Source: CAKSQL01 sp045649415 (GTDB lineage: Bacteria; Bacillota; Clostridia; UBA1381). From it: 64,000 bases of DNA. Location: the NCBI GenBank assembly GCA_045649415.1, contig JAZRPY010000002.1, positions 1-64,000 of the forward strand, given 5' to 3'. The notes beneath the pieces were generated by a model that was given only the letters and a program-made list of their open reading frames with translations, searched no databases and had not been told where the DNA came from. The position numbers were made by a program, and so were the translations under genes. Below, in pieces: positions 50,008-58,785 of this stretch (position 1 is the stretch's first letter; each line of letters opens with the position of its first letter).

Positions 50008-52317
50008 ATGAAGTCTATAAGTTTTAAATTTACTCTATGTCTTATTTTAGGAATATTTTTAGGTGCTTTTATTTCCTTTGATAATACTCTTATTTTTGTA
50101 TTATCATTTTTTATAGTATCACTTATATTGAAGCTTGCTTTTAAAAAGCAGGCTTTTTTCCGTTGTGTCATTGTATTTTTGATTGGCTTTGGGATATTTT
50201 CATACCATTATTCTATGTCCGATAACATTCGTTCTGCATCCGAATTTAAGGAAAAGTATGTGACCGTCTATGGAATAGTTTATGATATGCCACAGGAATA
50301 TGAGGACTACACAAGCTACATATTAAGAGTTCGTCGCATTGACTATAAAAACAAAACTCATATGGTTGAGGAAAATATAGTTTTTAATGATTCTAAAAAG
50401 TATGAATTTGGTGACTCTGTAAGGGCTGAAGGCTTTCTAAACACCTTCTCCACCTCCCTTAACCATGGTGATTTTGACAGCGCCAGAAGTCACAAGGCAA
50501 AGGATATTTATTTTAAAATGTATGCATATGATTCCCGTCTTAGTGATACCAAATTTAAATGCTATAAGCTTACATATTTTATAAATTCCATAAAGAATAT
50601 AATATGCAAAAAGGTGGATAATAGCTACACAAGTGACTCTGCCGCAATTATGAAGGCAGTTTTAACAGGCTCGGATTCTCATTTTTCGCCCGAGTTTCGT
50701 GACACCCTGAACAAAAGCAACACTATGCGTCTTTTTTATCCTGCCTATGTGCACATTTTTATAATTGTTTCTATGGTGGGATTATTGAGTAATATCATAA
50801 AAAGGAATAAACGACAAGCTATGTTGATTGTACTTTTGTTTTTGTATGCCATATATAGCTCAGACCGTCCATATATCTTAAAGACAGTGATACTTTTATC
50901 CATTCTTTATCTTTTAAGAATGAAGCTTGGTTACTCCAATTATATTACCTCCCTTTCAATAACTATAGGAATACTGCTTCTTGACGAGCCTCTGCTTTTA
51001 TATCATACAGGCTTTGTTTTATCAGTTTCTGCCAATATACTTATCTACTATTTTGTACCTTTATTATCCAATCGGCTTACATATATAAAACCCTATAGCG
51101 TTAAAAGATATATAGCTTTGTGGCTAACCCTCACAATTGGTATGTTGCCACTTCAGGCATATTATTTTTACTCCACCTCACCATATTCGATGCTTCTTAG
51201 CTTTTTATATATGCCAATACTGAGTGCATTATTTATACTTGAGCCTGTAAATATGCTTTTATCGGGAACACTTGTGTCACCTTTTTCCTTTATCAGCAAC
51301 GGTCTTTTATACTTTATGAAGCACCTTCCAAAATATGTTACCAAGTTACCCTTTTACACAATCAATATAAAGCGTCCACACATATTGGCAATTGTGTTTT
51401 TCTATCTCGGTTTATTCCTTTTATATAGACTCATTGAAGCAAGACGAAAGGATAAAACTCCCGAAAAGCTTGCAGCTTTTCTTATGTGTGGAATATTGGT
51501 ATTTGGTACTGTAAGCCTCTTTATGAATAAGAACAACCTAACCATAAGCTTTGTAAATGTTGGTCAGGGTGACGGTGCTGTTTTATCCATACCCTTTAAT
51601 GAAACAATAATCATTGACGGTGGTGGAAGCACTGAAAAAGATGGCTACGACTATGGCGAAAAAGTATTTTTACCATACCTGAGGCGTGAAGGTTATACAA
51701 ATATTGATTTGGCAATTGTGTCACATTACCACAGCGACCACACAAGAGGCATAATTGCCGCAATGAAATATTTAAATGTTAAAGAGGTTTTGATTCCTGA
51801 TTGTATGGAAAACAACGAATACAGGCTTGAAATCGAGAAAATTGCAAGAGATAAGAATATTAAAATTACAAAGCTTGATGCAGGTCACATCATCTCACAT
51901 AAATCAGGGCTGACTTTGAAAATAATATCTCCCAACGAAAAAGATTTAAGGGCAGTAAATGAGAATAACACCTCTTACTCAATCAAAGCAGAATATTTCA
52001 ATAGCTCTGTATTATTTACAGGTGATATAACAGCAAATATCGAAACCAAGCATTCTGGCGAGTGGGGTAAATGCGACATTTTAAAGGTTGCTCACCACGG
52101 TTCTGCCTCCTCTTCACACATGTATTTTCTTAAAGAGGTTTCTCCTGAGGTGGCAATTATAAGCGTAGGCGAGAATAATCCATATTTCCTTCCCTCCACC
52201 AAGACCTTAAAACGATTTGAAGATATGAACATCCCTGTCTATCGAACAGACAAGAATGGTGATATTACCGTAACTATTAAAAAAAATAGCTACTACTCTA
52301 TCAATACATATAAATAA
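50008..52317 (+). CDS. comEC: ComEC/Rec2 DNA-uptake channel, 769 aa
   Basis: Competence membrane channel for single-stranded DNA. The N-terminal segment (about 1-70) has two to three helices, then an OB-like part; the central competence domain has many helices (about 215-480); the C-terminal metallo-beta-lactamase-like domain starts at ITISFVNVGQGDGAVLS and holds SHYHSDHTRG, VLFTGDI and VAHHGS. All regions are present at normal length. Interestingly the competence-linked comM at 16551 is broken by the element. Confidence 0.95.
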   Translation: MKSISFKFTLCLILGIFLGAFISFDNTLIFVLSFFIVSLILKLAFKKQAFFRCVIVFLIGFGIFSYHYSMSDNIRSASEFKEKYVTVYGIVYDMPQEYEDYTSYILRVRRIDYKNKTHMVEENIVFNDSKKYEFGDSVRAEGFLNTFSTSLNHGDFDSARSHKAKDIYFKMYAYDSRLSDTKFKCYKLTYFINSIKNIICKKVDNSYTSDSAAIMKAVLTGSDSHFSPEFRDTLNKSNTMRLFYPAYVHIFIIVSMVGLLSNIIKRNKRQAMLIVLLFLYAIYSSDRPYILKTVILLSILYLLRMKLGYSNYITSLSITIGILLLDEPLLLYHTGFVLSVSANILIYYFVPLLSNRLTYIKPYSVKRYIALWLTLTIGMLPLQAYYFYSTSPYSMLLSFLYMPILSALFILEPVNMLLSGTLVSPFSFISNGLLYFMKHLPKYVTKLPFYTINIKRPHILAIVFFYLGLFLLYRLIEARRKDKTPEKLAAFLMCGILVFGTVSLFMNKNNLTISFVNVGQGDGAVLSIPFNETIIIDGGGSTEKDGYDYGEKVFLPYLRREGYTNIDLAIVSHYHSDHTRGIIAAMKYLNVKEVLIPDCMENNEYRLEIEKIARDKNIKITKLDAGHIISHKSGLTLKIISPNEKDLRAVNENNTSYSIKAEYFNSSVLFTGDITANIETKHSGEWGKCDILKVAHHGSASSSHMYFLKEVSPEVAIISVGENNPYFLPSTKTLKRFEDMNIPVYRTDKNGDITVTIKKNSYYSINTYK

Positions 52318-52347
52318 TCCCAAGGGCGTAACCCTTGGGATTATTTT
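52313..52347. terminator. Bidirectional terminator
   Basis: AATAATCCCAAGGG and CCCTTGGGATTATT form a 14-bp stem with a T-run on the right. It overlaps the comEC stop and also serves eno from the other side. Confidence 0.88.
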
Positions 52348-52348
52348 T

Positions 52349-53620
52349 TTACAAACCATATTGTGCTATATGCGAAAGCTGTTGTTCTATTCTTAAAAGT
52401 TGATTATATTTTGCAACACGGTCAGTTCTTGATGGTGCACCTGTTTTTATCTGGCTTGCATTTGTTGCCACTGCAATATCTGCAATGGTGGCATCCTCTG
52501 TTTCACCACTTCTGTGGGATATAACTGCAGTATATCCATTTTTGTGTGCCATTTCAACTGCATCAAGTGACTCGGAAAGCGTTCCTATCTGATTGACCTT
52601 TACCAATATTGAATTACCAATTCCAAGCTCAATTCCCTTTTTTAATCTTTCTGGATTGGTAACAAACAAATCATCTCCCACAAGCTGAACTTTATCTCCA
52701 AGTCTTTTGGTGAGCTTTTGCCAACCCTCCCAATCCTCCTCAGCCAGAGCATCTTCAATTGAGAATATGGGGTATTTACTAACCAACCCTTCCCAATACT
52801 CAATCATTTCATCACTTGTTCTTGTCTTTCCCGACTTTGGCATTTTATATGTTCCGTCTGCACTCATCCATTCACTTGAGGCAGCGTCAATGGCTATTTT
52901 AAAGTCCTCACCTGTTTTATAGCCTGCATTTTCGATTGCCTTCACAATCCATTCAAGTGCTTCCTCATCCTCCTTTAAATCAGGAGCAAAGCCTCCCTCA
53001 TCACCTACCGAGGTGGTGTTGCCATTTTCAGATAGCAATGCCTTCAGGCTATGAAACACCTCAACAGATTGCCTTAACCCTTCCTTAAAGCAAGATGCTC
53101 CCACAGGCATAATCATAAATTCTTGAATATCAACATTGTTGTTGGCGTGTGCACCACCATTTAGTATGTTCATCATTGGTACAGGAAGCTTTTTACCATT
53201 AGTTCCTCCAATATATCGATAAAAAGGGATTTTTAAGCTATTTGCCGCCGCCTTTGCAGTTGCCAGGGATACTGCCAATATTGCATTTGCACCAAGCATT
53301 TCCTTATTGGGAGTCCCATCTAAAACACACATCTGCTTATCAACGGCTCTCTGGTCCAGAACATTCATACCCAAAAGTGCATCTGCAATTTTTGTATTCA
53401 CATTTTCAACTGCATTTTTAACGCCCTTTCCAAGATACCTCTTTCTATCTCCGTCACGAAGCTCTATCGCCTCAAAGGCACCTGTTGAAGCACCCGATGG
53501 AACTATTGCTCTTCCCATTCCATACTCGGTGTAAACCTCTGCCTCCACTGTGGGATTACCTCTTGAATCCAACACCTCTCTTGCAAACACATCCGTGATT
53601 TCTATATACTGCTTAAACAT
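52349..53620 (-). CDS. eno: Enolase, 423 aa
   Basis: It interconverts 2-phosphoglycerate and phosphoenolpyruvate. The start EITDVFAREVLDSRGNPTVEAEV, GASTGAFEAIELRDGD, GDEGGFAP with the catalytic glutamate, the metal ligands in AIDAASSE and SIEDALAEEDWEGW, and the signature ILVKVNQIGTLSE are present; SHRSGETED follows. Full length, single gene, minus strand. Confidence 0.97.
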   Translation of the reverse strand: MFKQYIEITDVFAREVLDSRGNPTVEAEVYTEYGMGRAIVPSGASTGAFEAIELRDGDRKRYLGKGVKNAVENVNTKIADALLGMNVLDQRAVDKQMCVLDGTPNKEMLGANAILAVSLATAKAAANSLKIPFYRYIGGTNGKKLPVPMMNILNGGAHANNNVDIQEFMIMPVGASCFKEGLRQSVEVFHSLKALLSENGNTTSVGDEGGFAPDLKEDEEALEWIVKAIENAGYKTGEDFKIAIDAASSEWMSADGTYKMPKSGKTRTSDEMIEYWEGLVSKYPIFSIEDALAEEDWEGWQKLTKRLGDKVQLVGDDLFVTNPERLKKGIELGIGNSILVKVNQIGTLSESLDAVEMAHKNGYTAVISHRSGETEDATIADIAVATNASQIKTGAPSRTDRVAKYNQLLRIEQQLSHIAQYGL

Positions 53621-53722
53621 AAAATTCCCCTCTCTTTTTTTGTTTCTTTATATAGCTTTTCCTGATTTGGAATAATTATGCTATTAAAAAAGGAAAATAT
53701 TTTTGTCTTGGTTGCTTTTTCA

Positions 53723-53751
53723 TTGACTTTTAATTCTCTTTTTTATATAAT
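53723..53751 (+). promoter_or_regulatory. Promoter in front of the phosphofructokinase remnant
   Basis: TTGACT (53723-53728), 17 bp, TATAAT (53746-53751). It stands right at the start of the decayed gene. It may be a relic or may now drive the phosphoglucomutase gene downstream. Confidence 0.6.
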
Positions 53752-53755
53752 ATAG

Positions 53756-54114
53756 GTGATAAAATACTTTCTGGAGAAAAAAAACAGAGAGCTTTTAAAA
53801 ACTACTTCTGCTGCCTTCTTAGGCTCTTGCCGATTAAAGCTTCCCGAGGCTGACAAGGACAAAGATGTATATGAAAAGATTTTTAATACTTTGGAAAAGC
53901 TGAATATAGTATTGAGATTGTTGAAAACGAAATTTCAGGGATTGCCAATATAGAAAAATGTGTTCCTGATAGCTTCATATCAGCCCACTCAAATGATGTG
54001 ACAGAGGAATGTATGAATTATTTAAGACCACTGATATTAGGTGAAACCACACCTATATATAAAGACGGTGTACCCGAGCATATTTCCCTCTACCAAGATA
54101 ATTTCACAATATAA
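53756..54114 (+). pseudogene. Decayed phosphofructokinase-family gene remnant
   Basis: Frame 1 (53756-53953) reads LLKTTSAAFLGSCRLKLP...DVYEKIFNTLEKLNI, the segment before the nucleotide/PPi loop in PPi-type phosphofructokinases. The sequence then jumps, in another frame, to a C-terminal end IANIEKCVPDSFISAHSN...YLRPLILGETTPIYKDGVPEHI, ending at TAA 54112-54114. The N-terminal loop, the whole catalytic middle and the frame between are missing, so it is a deletion-and-frameshift relic. The family call rests on these two segments only. Confidence 0.65.
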
Positions 54115-54192
54115 TTCGACAAAACTTCCCATTGAAATATGCTTTCATTGGGAGTATAATAAAAATATAAACTATGAAAGGGTGACTTTTTA

Positions 54193-55905
54193 ATGTCAGA
54201 CTACAGAGAAACTTACGAGAGATGGCTTTCTGCACCACAGGTGGATGATAAGACCAAGGCTGAGCTAAAAGCTCTTGACGAAAAGGAAATTGAGGACAGA
54301 TTTTATCGTGACCTGGAGTTTGGAACTGCAGGAATGCGAGGCGTGCTTGGTGCAGGAACAAACAGGCTTAATATATATAACATCCGTCAGGCAAGTCAGG
54401 GTGTGAGTGAATATGTAAAAGCTGCAGATGGCTCCGAAAAAGGCGTTTTAATAGGCTATGACACCAGACATTTCTCTCGCATTTTTGCCGAGGAGACTGC
54501 ATCAACTCTTGCAGGAAACGGAATCAAGGTTTATTTATTTGATTATGTACATTCAGTTCCTGAGGTATCCTTTGCAATCAGGGAATTGGGATGTGCTGCA
54601 GGTGTTATGATAACTGCAAGCCACAACCCAAAGGAATATAATGGCTACAAGGTTTATGGTGCAGATGGTGGACAGATGCCACCTGAGGCTGCTGATATAG
54701 TTATAAAGGCAATTGCCCATACCGATATATTCACAGGCATTAAATATATGCCATTGGAGGAAGCTAAGAAAAATGGCTTGGTCACAATCGTTGGCAAGGA
54801 TTTGGATGAGAAGTTTTTAGAAACAATCAAAACTCAGCAATTAAATCCCGATGCAATTTATGATGTTGCCGACACCTTCAAGCTTATCTATACACCATTC
54901 CATGGCACAGGAAGTCGTCCCATCAAGGAAATTTTAAAAAGAATTGGTTTTAAAAATATTATAGTTGTTAAGGAACAAGACACAGAGGATTCGGATTTCC
55001 CAACAGTTAAGTCCCCTAACCCTGAGGACAAGGAAGGCTTTTCACTTGCAATTGAAATTGCAAAGAGGGAAAATGTTGATTTGATCATCGGCACAGACCC
55101 TGATTGCGACAGAGTGGGCGTAGTTGTTCGTGATGCCGAGGGAATATACAGAGTTTTAACAGGCAATCAAACAGGTGCATTGTTGAATGAATATATCCTT
55201 GCATCAAAAAAAGCAAACGGCACTCTACCCAAAAACGGAGCTGTTATTAAAACTATTGTTACAACTGAGCTATCAACTGCCATTTCTAATGCTTATGGCG
55301 TAGAAATTATGAATGTTTTAACAGGCTTCAAGTACATTGGCGAAAAAATGACCGAGTTTGAAAAAACAGGCTCGCACACATATTTATATGGCTTTGAAGA
55401 AAGCTATGGTTGCCTTATCGGCACTCACGCAAGGGATAAAGATGGCGTTGTTGCAACTATGATGATTGCCGAAATGGCTGCATACTACAAAAAGAAGAAT
55501 ATGTCACTTTTCGAGGCTTTGCAGGCTTTATATCAAAAGTATGGCTACTACATTGAAAGGACCGTTTCCTTCACCATGCCAGGCAAAGACGGAATGGAAA
55601 AAATGGCAGAGCTATTGAAGAATTTAAGAAAGTCACCTATTACAAAGGTAAACTCAATGGACATAATTGCCACAACCGATTATCTTACCCAGACCTCTGA
55701 TTGTGGCGTTTCCTTTGAAGGATTCCCAAAATCTGATGTGTTAAAATACAATTTGTCTGACAATAAAACATATTTCATAGTAAGGCCTTCAGGCACAGAA
55801 CCGAAGATTAAAGTTTATTTAGGAACAGTGGGCACATCTGTTGAGGATGCAGAAGGTGTTATCGAAAAAACACTATCGGATATTAAAAATCAATTAGGCT
55901 TATAA
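54193..55905 (+). CDS. pgcA: Phosphoglucomutase/phosphomannomutase, 570 aa
   Basis: Alpha-D-phosphohexomutase of the PgcA type. The phosphoserine loop is TASHNP (about residue 143), metal-binding GTDPDCDRVG, the sugar-binding GFEESYG and the C-terminal phosphate-binding RPSGTEPKIK are all present; the start is the long N-terminal form (WLSAPQVDDKTKAELKALDEKEIEDRFYRDLEFGTAGMRG). It supplies glucose-1-phosphate for glycogen or envelope glycans. It lies 78 bp after the phosphofructokinase relic. Confidence 0.95.
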   Translation: MSDYRETYERWLSAPQVDDKTKAELKALDEKEIEDRFYRDLEFGTAGMRGVLGAGTNRLNIYNIRQASQGVSEYVKAADGSEKGVLIGYDTRHFSRIFAEETASTLAGNGIKVYLFDYVHSVPEVSFAIRELGCAAGVMITASHNPKEYNGYKVYGADGGQMPPEAADIVIKAIAHTDIFTGIKYMPLEEAKKNGLVTIVGKDLDEKFLETIKTQQLNPDAIYDVADTFKLIYTPFHGTGSRPIKEILKRIGFKNIIVVKEQDTEDSDFPTVKSPNPEDKEGFSLAIEIAKRENVDLIIGTDPDCDRVGVVVRDAEGIYRVLTGNQTGALLNEYILASKKANGTLPKNGAVIKTIVTTELSTAISNAYGVEIMNVLTGFKYIGEKMTEFEKTGSHTYLYGFEESYGCLIGTHARDKDGVVATMMIAEMAAYYKKKNMSLFEALQALYQKYGYYIERTVSFTMPGKDGMEKMAELLKNLRKSPITKVNSMDIIATTDYLTQTSDCGVSFEGFPKSDVLKYNLSDNKTYFIVRPSGTEPKIKVYLGTVGTSVEDAEGVIEKTLSDIKNQLGL

Positions 55906-55913
55906 GAAACTAA

Positions 55914-55958
55914 AAAAGAGTTGTTTTTCAAAATAGAAAAACAACTCTTTTGTTTTTT
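55914..55958. terminator. Bidirectional terminator
   Basis: AAAAGAGTTGTTTTTC and GAAAAACAACTCTTTT form a 16-bp stem. It ends pgcA (+) and the rpsF-ssb-rpsR operon (-). Confidence 0.88.
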
Positions 55959-55962
55959 ACTA

Positions 55963-56208
55963 TTATTCAGCAACGAATGGCAATAATGCAATTTGTCTTG
56001 CTCTTTTGATTGCTACGGTTAATTGTCTTTGATGCTTTGCACAGTTACCACTAATTCTTCTTGGAACAATCTTTCCACGCTCAGAAACATATCTTCTCAA
56101 CTTAGCAGTATCCTTGTAATCAATTGACTCAACCTTATCTACGCAGAACATACAAACCTTTTTCTTTGTGCGTCTTGCCTTCATTGGTCTTTCTGTCTTT
56201 TCAGGCAT
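55963..56208 (-). CDS. rpsR: 30S ribosomal protein S18, 81 aa
   Basis: VCMFC, YKDTAKLRRYVSERGKIVPRRISGNCAKHQRQLTVAIKRARQIALLPF is classic S18; cysteines at CxxC plus NCAKH suggest the zinc-binding (C+) form. ATG 56208 follows AAGGAGG; the frame remains open upstream but only this start matches the protein. It is third in the operon. Confidence 0.97.
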   Translation of the reverse strand: MPEKTERPMKARRTKKKVCMFCVDKVESIDYKDTAKLRRYVSERGKIVPRRISGNCAKHQRQLTVAIKRARQIALLPFVAE

Positions 56209-56251
56209 TTTAGTTACCTCCTTATTACAATTCTTATCATCTTTTAATAAA

Positions 56252-56713
56252 TCAGAATGGCAAATCGTCGTCTGCTCCATTATCCATCTGTGCAAAATCC
56301 ATATCCTCATCACCAAAAGGGTCAAAATCTCCCTGTGGTGCTGATGGCTTTTGCTCCTGGAAGCCACCACCAAAACCATTGCCTGATGTTCCCTGCTCCT
56401 GCTTAGAGCCTGTGAAATAAACCTCATCAACAATAACCTCGGTAGCAGTACGCTTCTGACCGTCCTGAGCATCCCAGCTTCTTGTCTGGATACTGCCGGT
56501 TAGAGCTATCATACTTCCCTTTTTGAAAAATCTGCAGATAAATTCTGCTTGCTGACGCCATGCCACGCAATTGATAAAGTCAACATCCTGTTGACCTTCC
56601 TTGGCAAATCTTCTGTTCACTGCGATTGAAAATCTCAGCACGGAAGTTCCGTTTGAAGTCTGAGTTAATTCAGGATCGCGAACAACTCTGCCCATCAAAA
56701 TTACCTTGTTCAT
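56252..56713 (-). CDS. ssb: Single-stranded DNA-binding protein, 153 aa
   Basis: OB fold with MNKVILMGRVVRDPELTQTSNGT..RFSIAVNRRF and INCVAWRQQAEFICRFFKKGSMIALTGSIQTRSW; then a Gly/Gln-rich linker and the acidic tip DDDLPF that recruits partner proteins. ATG 56713 follows AAGGTGGAG. It lies between rpsF and rpsR as usual in Firmicutes. Confidence 0.97.
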   Translation of the reverse strand: MNKVILMGRVVRDPELTQTSNGTSVLRFSIAVNRRFAKEGQQDVDFINCVAWRQQAEFICRFFKKGSMIALTGSIQTRSWDAQDGQKRTATEVIVDEVYFTGSKQEQGTSGNGFGGGFQEQKPSAPQGDFDPFGDEDMDFAQMDNGADDDLPF

Positions 56714-56743
56714 AATACACTCCACCTTCTCATTCGGTCGTGA

Positions 56744-57046
56744 TTATTTTTCTTCCTTACGGATTATGATTGCTCTTAGGATATTATCATTGATTTTGAA
56801 ATTTCTGTCCAATTCCTTTGGAAAATCTGCCTCAGCAGTGAAATCAACCAATACATAGTATCCTTCAGTTTTATCATTAATCTCGTAAGCAAGTCTTCTC
56901 TTGCCCCACTCGTCAACTGCATTAACAGTTCCGTTCTTGGCAATCAGGTCTGTGAACTTGGTTTGAACAGCCTTAACTGCTTCTTCCTCCAAACCTGCAT
57001 CAATGATAAAAATTGTTTCATAGCTGTGTAATATTTTTTCAGCCAT
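56744..57046 (-). CDS. rpsF: 30S ribosomal protein S6, 100 aa
   Basis: YETIFIIDAGLEEEAVKAV, DEWGKRRLAYEINDKTEGYYVLVDFTAE and LDRNFKINDNILRAIIIRKE match S6 throughout. It starts with ATG 57046 after AAGGAGGTG. First gene of the rpsF-ssb-rpsR operon. Confidence 0.97.
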   Translation of the reverse strand: MAEKILHSYETIFIIDAGLEEEAVKAVQTKFTDLIAKNGTVNAVDEWGKRRLAYEINDKTEGYYVLVDFTAEADFPKELDRNFKINDNILRAIIIRKEEK

Positions 57047-57115
57047 TTTCTACACCTCCTTATGGACTTATGTCCCGAGAACATCCCTCGGGCAAGGATT
57101 TGCTTATTCATAAGC
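57047..57115 (-). promoter_or_regulatory. Possible S6:S18 autoregulatory leader
   Basis: The leader of rpsF folds into CCCGAG, loop GGATGTT, CTCGGG just before AAGGAGG. S6:S18-binding leaders in this position carry a CCG-containing hairpin loop or bulge; the match is partial here, so the assignment is tentative. Confidence 0.35.
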
Positions 57116-57164
57116 TTTAGTATTTTATCACACATTTATAAGCTTGTCAAGTAAATTTTAGAAT

Positions 57165-58442
57165 TTAATTATTCTTTTTTACTTTACCAATCCCCCAAAA
57201 TACAACTGCCAACAAAATCCCAACTCCAATTGCAATAACCAGGTCAAACAAAACTGTTAAAACGAGGGTTGCCACCATAATGATAATGTCTGCAATCTTC
57301 TTTGTTTTTGAAATTGCAACCACCTTTTTCCATTCACTCATATTATATGCCACCATAAACAGAATAGCTGCAATTGTGGGCATTGGAATCCACTCGGCAT
57401 ATGGCATTAAGAACAACAAAACAAGCATTAAAACTACTGAATGCACCATTCCTGACACAGGTGTTCTTCCACCATTATTGGCGTTTGCCGCAGTTCTTGC
57501 AATTGCACCTGTAGCAGGTATTCCACCAAACAAAACCGATGCAATATTTCCTGCTCCCTGTGCCACAAGCTCTGCATTTGGGTTGTGCTTTGAGTTCACC
57601 ATAGTGTCTGCAACCACGCAGGATAACAGTGACTCAATTGCGGCTAATATTGCAATGGTAAATGCATTGGGGATTGCCGCCACAATGGCTTGTCCTGATA
57701 TATTGATAGCCGAAAAATCAACCCTGGGAAGTCCCTTCGGGATTGTGTATAGCTCACCTATTGTGTACACTCCCTCGTCAAGTCCCGGGATAAACTTAAC
57801 CATTAAAACTCCCACAATTACTGCTATCAGTGAGGGTGGTACCTTCTTTTCAAATTTTGGATATATAATCAATATTAAAAGGCATACTATACCCACTAAC
57901 AAGGCTTCCCAACAGAATGTGTCTATTGCCTCAACATTCGCCATCAATTTTTCTATTGTTTCAATCGGCTTTACTCCATTTTGGTATGTAAGACCTAAAA
58001 AGTCCTTTATCTGTCCTGCTAAGATTGTGATTGCAATACCTGATGTGAAGCCTGTTGTTATTGTGTGTGGGATATATTTTATCAGATTACCCAATTTGAA
58101 TATACCCATAATCAAAAGCATAATGCCTGCAAGAATTGTGGCGATGAATAAGCCATTCATCCCTTGAGTTGCCACAATGGTTGCCACAGTTGTTGCAAAG
58201 GCTGCAGTAGGCCCTGCAATTTGTATTCTACTTCCACCAAGGAGCGATACAACAAATCCTGCCGCAATAGCAGTATATATTCCACAGGCAGGCTCAACTC
58301 CCGATGCCAACGCCAGTGCAATTGATAGTGGCAACGCTATGATTGCCACAATAATTCCTGCAACTATGTCCTTTACTGCCTGCTCCCTCGAATACCCCTT
58401 TAGGCTCGAAAAAATTTCTGGTCTTAAATAAAAATTCTTCAC
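57165..58442 (-). CDS. SulP-family anion transporter, 425 aa
   Basis: Around 12 membrane helices, starting with YSREQAVKDIVAGIIVAIIALPLSIALALASGVEPACGIYTAIAAGFVVSLLGGSRIQIAGPTAAF, the SulP signature region. The cytoplasmic STAS domain common in the family is missing: the protein ends at VKKNN after the last helix. The transported anion (sulfate, bicarbonate or other) is undetermined. Promoter at 58477-58506. Confidence 0.92.
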   Translation of the reverse strand: MKNFYLRPEIFSSLKGYSREQAVKDIVAGIIVAIIALPLSIALALASGVEPACGIYTAIAAGFVVSLLGGSRIQIAGPTAAFATTVATIVATQGMNGLFIATILAGIMLLIMGIFKLGNLIKYIPHTITTGFTSGIAITILAGQIKDFLGLTYQNGVKPIETIEKLMANVEAIDTFCWEALLVGIVCLLILIIYPKFEKKVPPSLIAVIVGVLMVKFIPGLDEGVYTIGELYTIPKGLPRVDFSAINISGQAIVAAIPNAFTIAILAAIESLLSCVVADTMVNSKHNPNAELVAQGAGNIASVLFGGIPATGAIARTAANANNGGRTPVSGMVHSVVLMLVLLFLMPYAEWIPMPTIAAILFMVAYNMSEWKKVVAISKTKKIADIIIMVATLVLTVLFDLVIAIGVGILLAVVFWGIGKVKKNN

Positions 58443-58476
58443 TTTAGTACCTTCCCCTGTTCTATTATTCCATATA

Positions 58477-58506
58477 ATTATAAGTATTTATCTTGCCTTG
58501 TGTCAA
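58477..58506 (-). promoter_or_regulatory. Promoter of the SulP gene
   Basis: On the minus strand TTGACA (58506-58501), 18 bp, TATAAT (58482-58477). Confidence 0.75.
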
Positions 58507-58547
58507 CCAATTATAAAAAGATTGTTTATATACTACAACTAATTACT

Positions 58548-58637
58548 TTAAAACCAAGCAAAAAGAATACATATTCCCTGTCCAAGTCCTGCGTCTGCAC
58601 CTGTTATAATTGCAAGTTTTCCTGATGAATTAAACAT
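58548..58637 (-). pseudogene. N-terminal fragment of a KduD-like short-chain dehydrogenase
   Basis: ATG 58637, with an AAGGAG site upstream, opens a 29-codon frame MFNSSGKLAIITGADAGLGQ...ending ILFAWF-stop. MF-x-x-x-GKxAI(V)TGAxxGLGQGI is the start of KduD-type (2-deoxy-D-gluconate dehydrogenase) SDR proteins with the NAD-binding TGxxxGxG. Homology stops at about residue 27 and nothing downstream continues it in any frame, so it is a truncated relic left beside the SulP promoter. Confidence 0.65.
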
Positions 58638-58701
58638 ATTAGGATTTATTTCTCCTTACTCATATTTTATTACGCTTTTTTCAGAGCTTTTAAGGATAGA
58701 T

Positions 58702-58745
58702 AAAAATGAGGGTATAAAATCAACCGATTTTGTACCCTCATTTTT
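58702..58745. terminator. Bidirectional terminator after malic enzyme
   Basis: A near-perfect 20-bp stem (AAAAATGAGGGTATAAAATC with GATTTTGTACCCTCATTTTT) around a 4-nt loop. It ends the malic enzyme gene on the minus strand. Confidence 0.82.
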
Positions 58746-58785
58746 CTTCAATTCTATATTGCTATGTATATCTCGGGGATATTGA

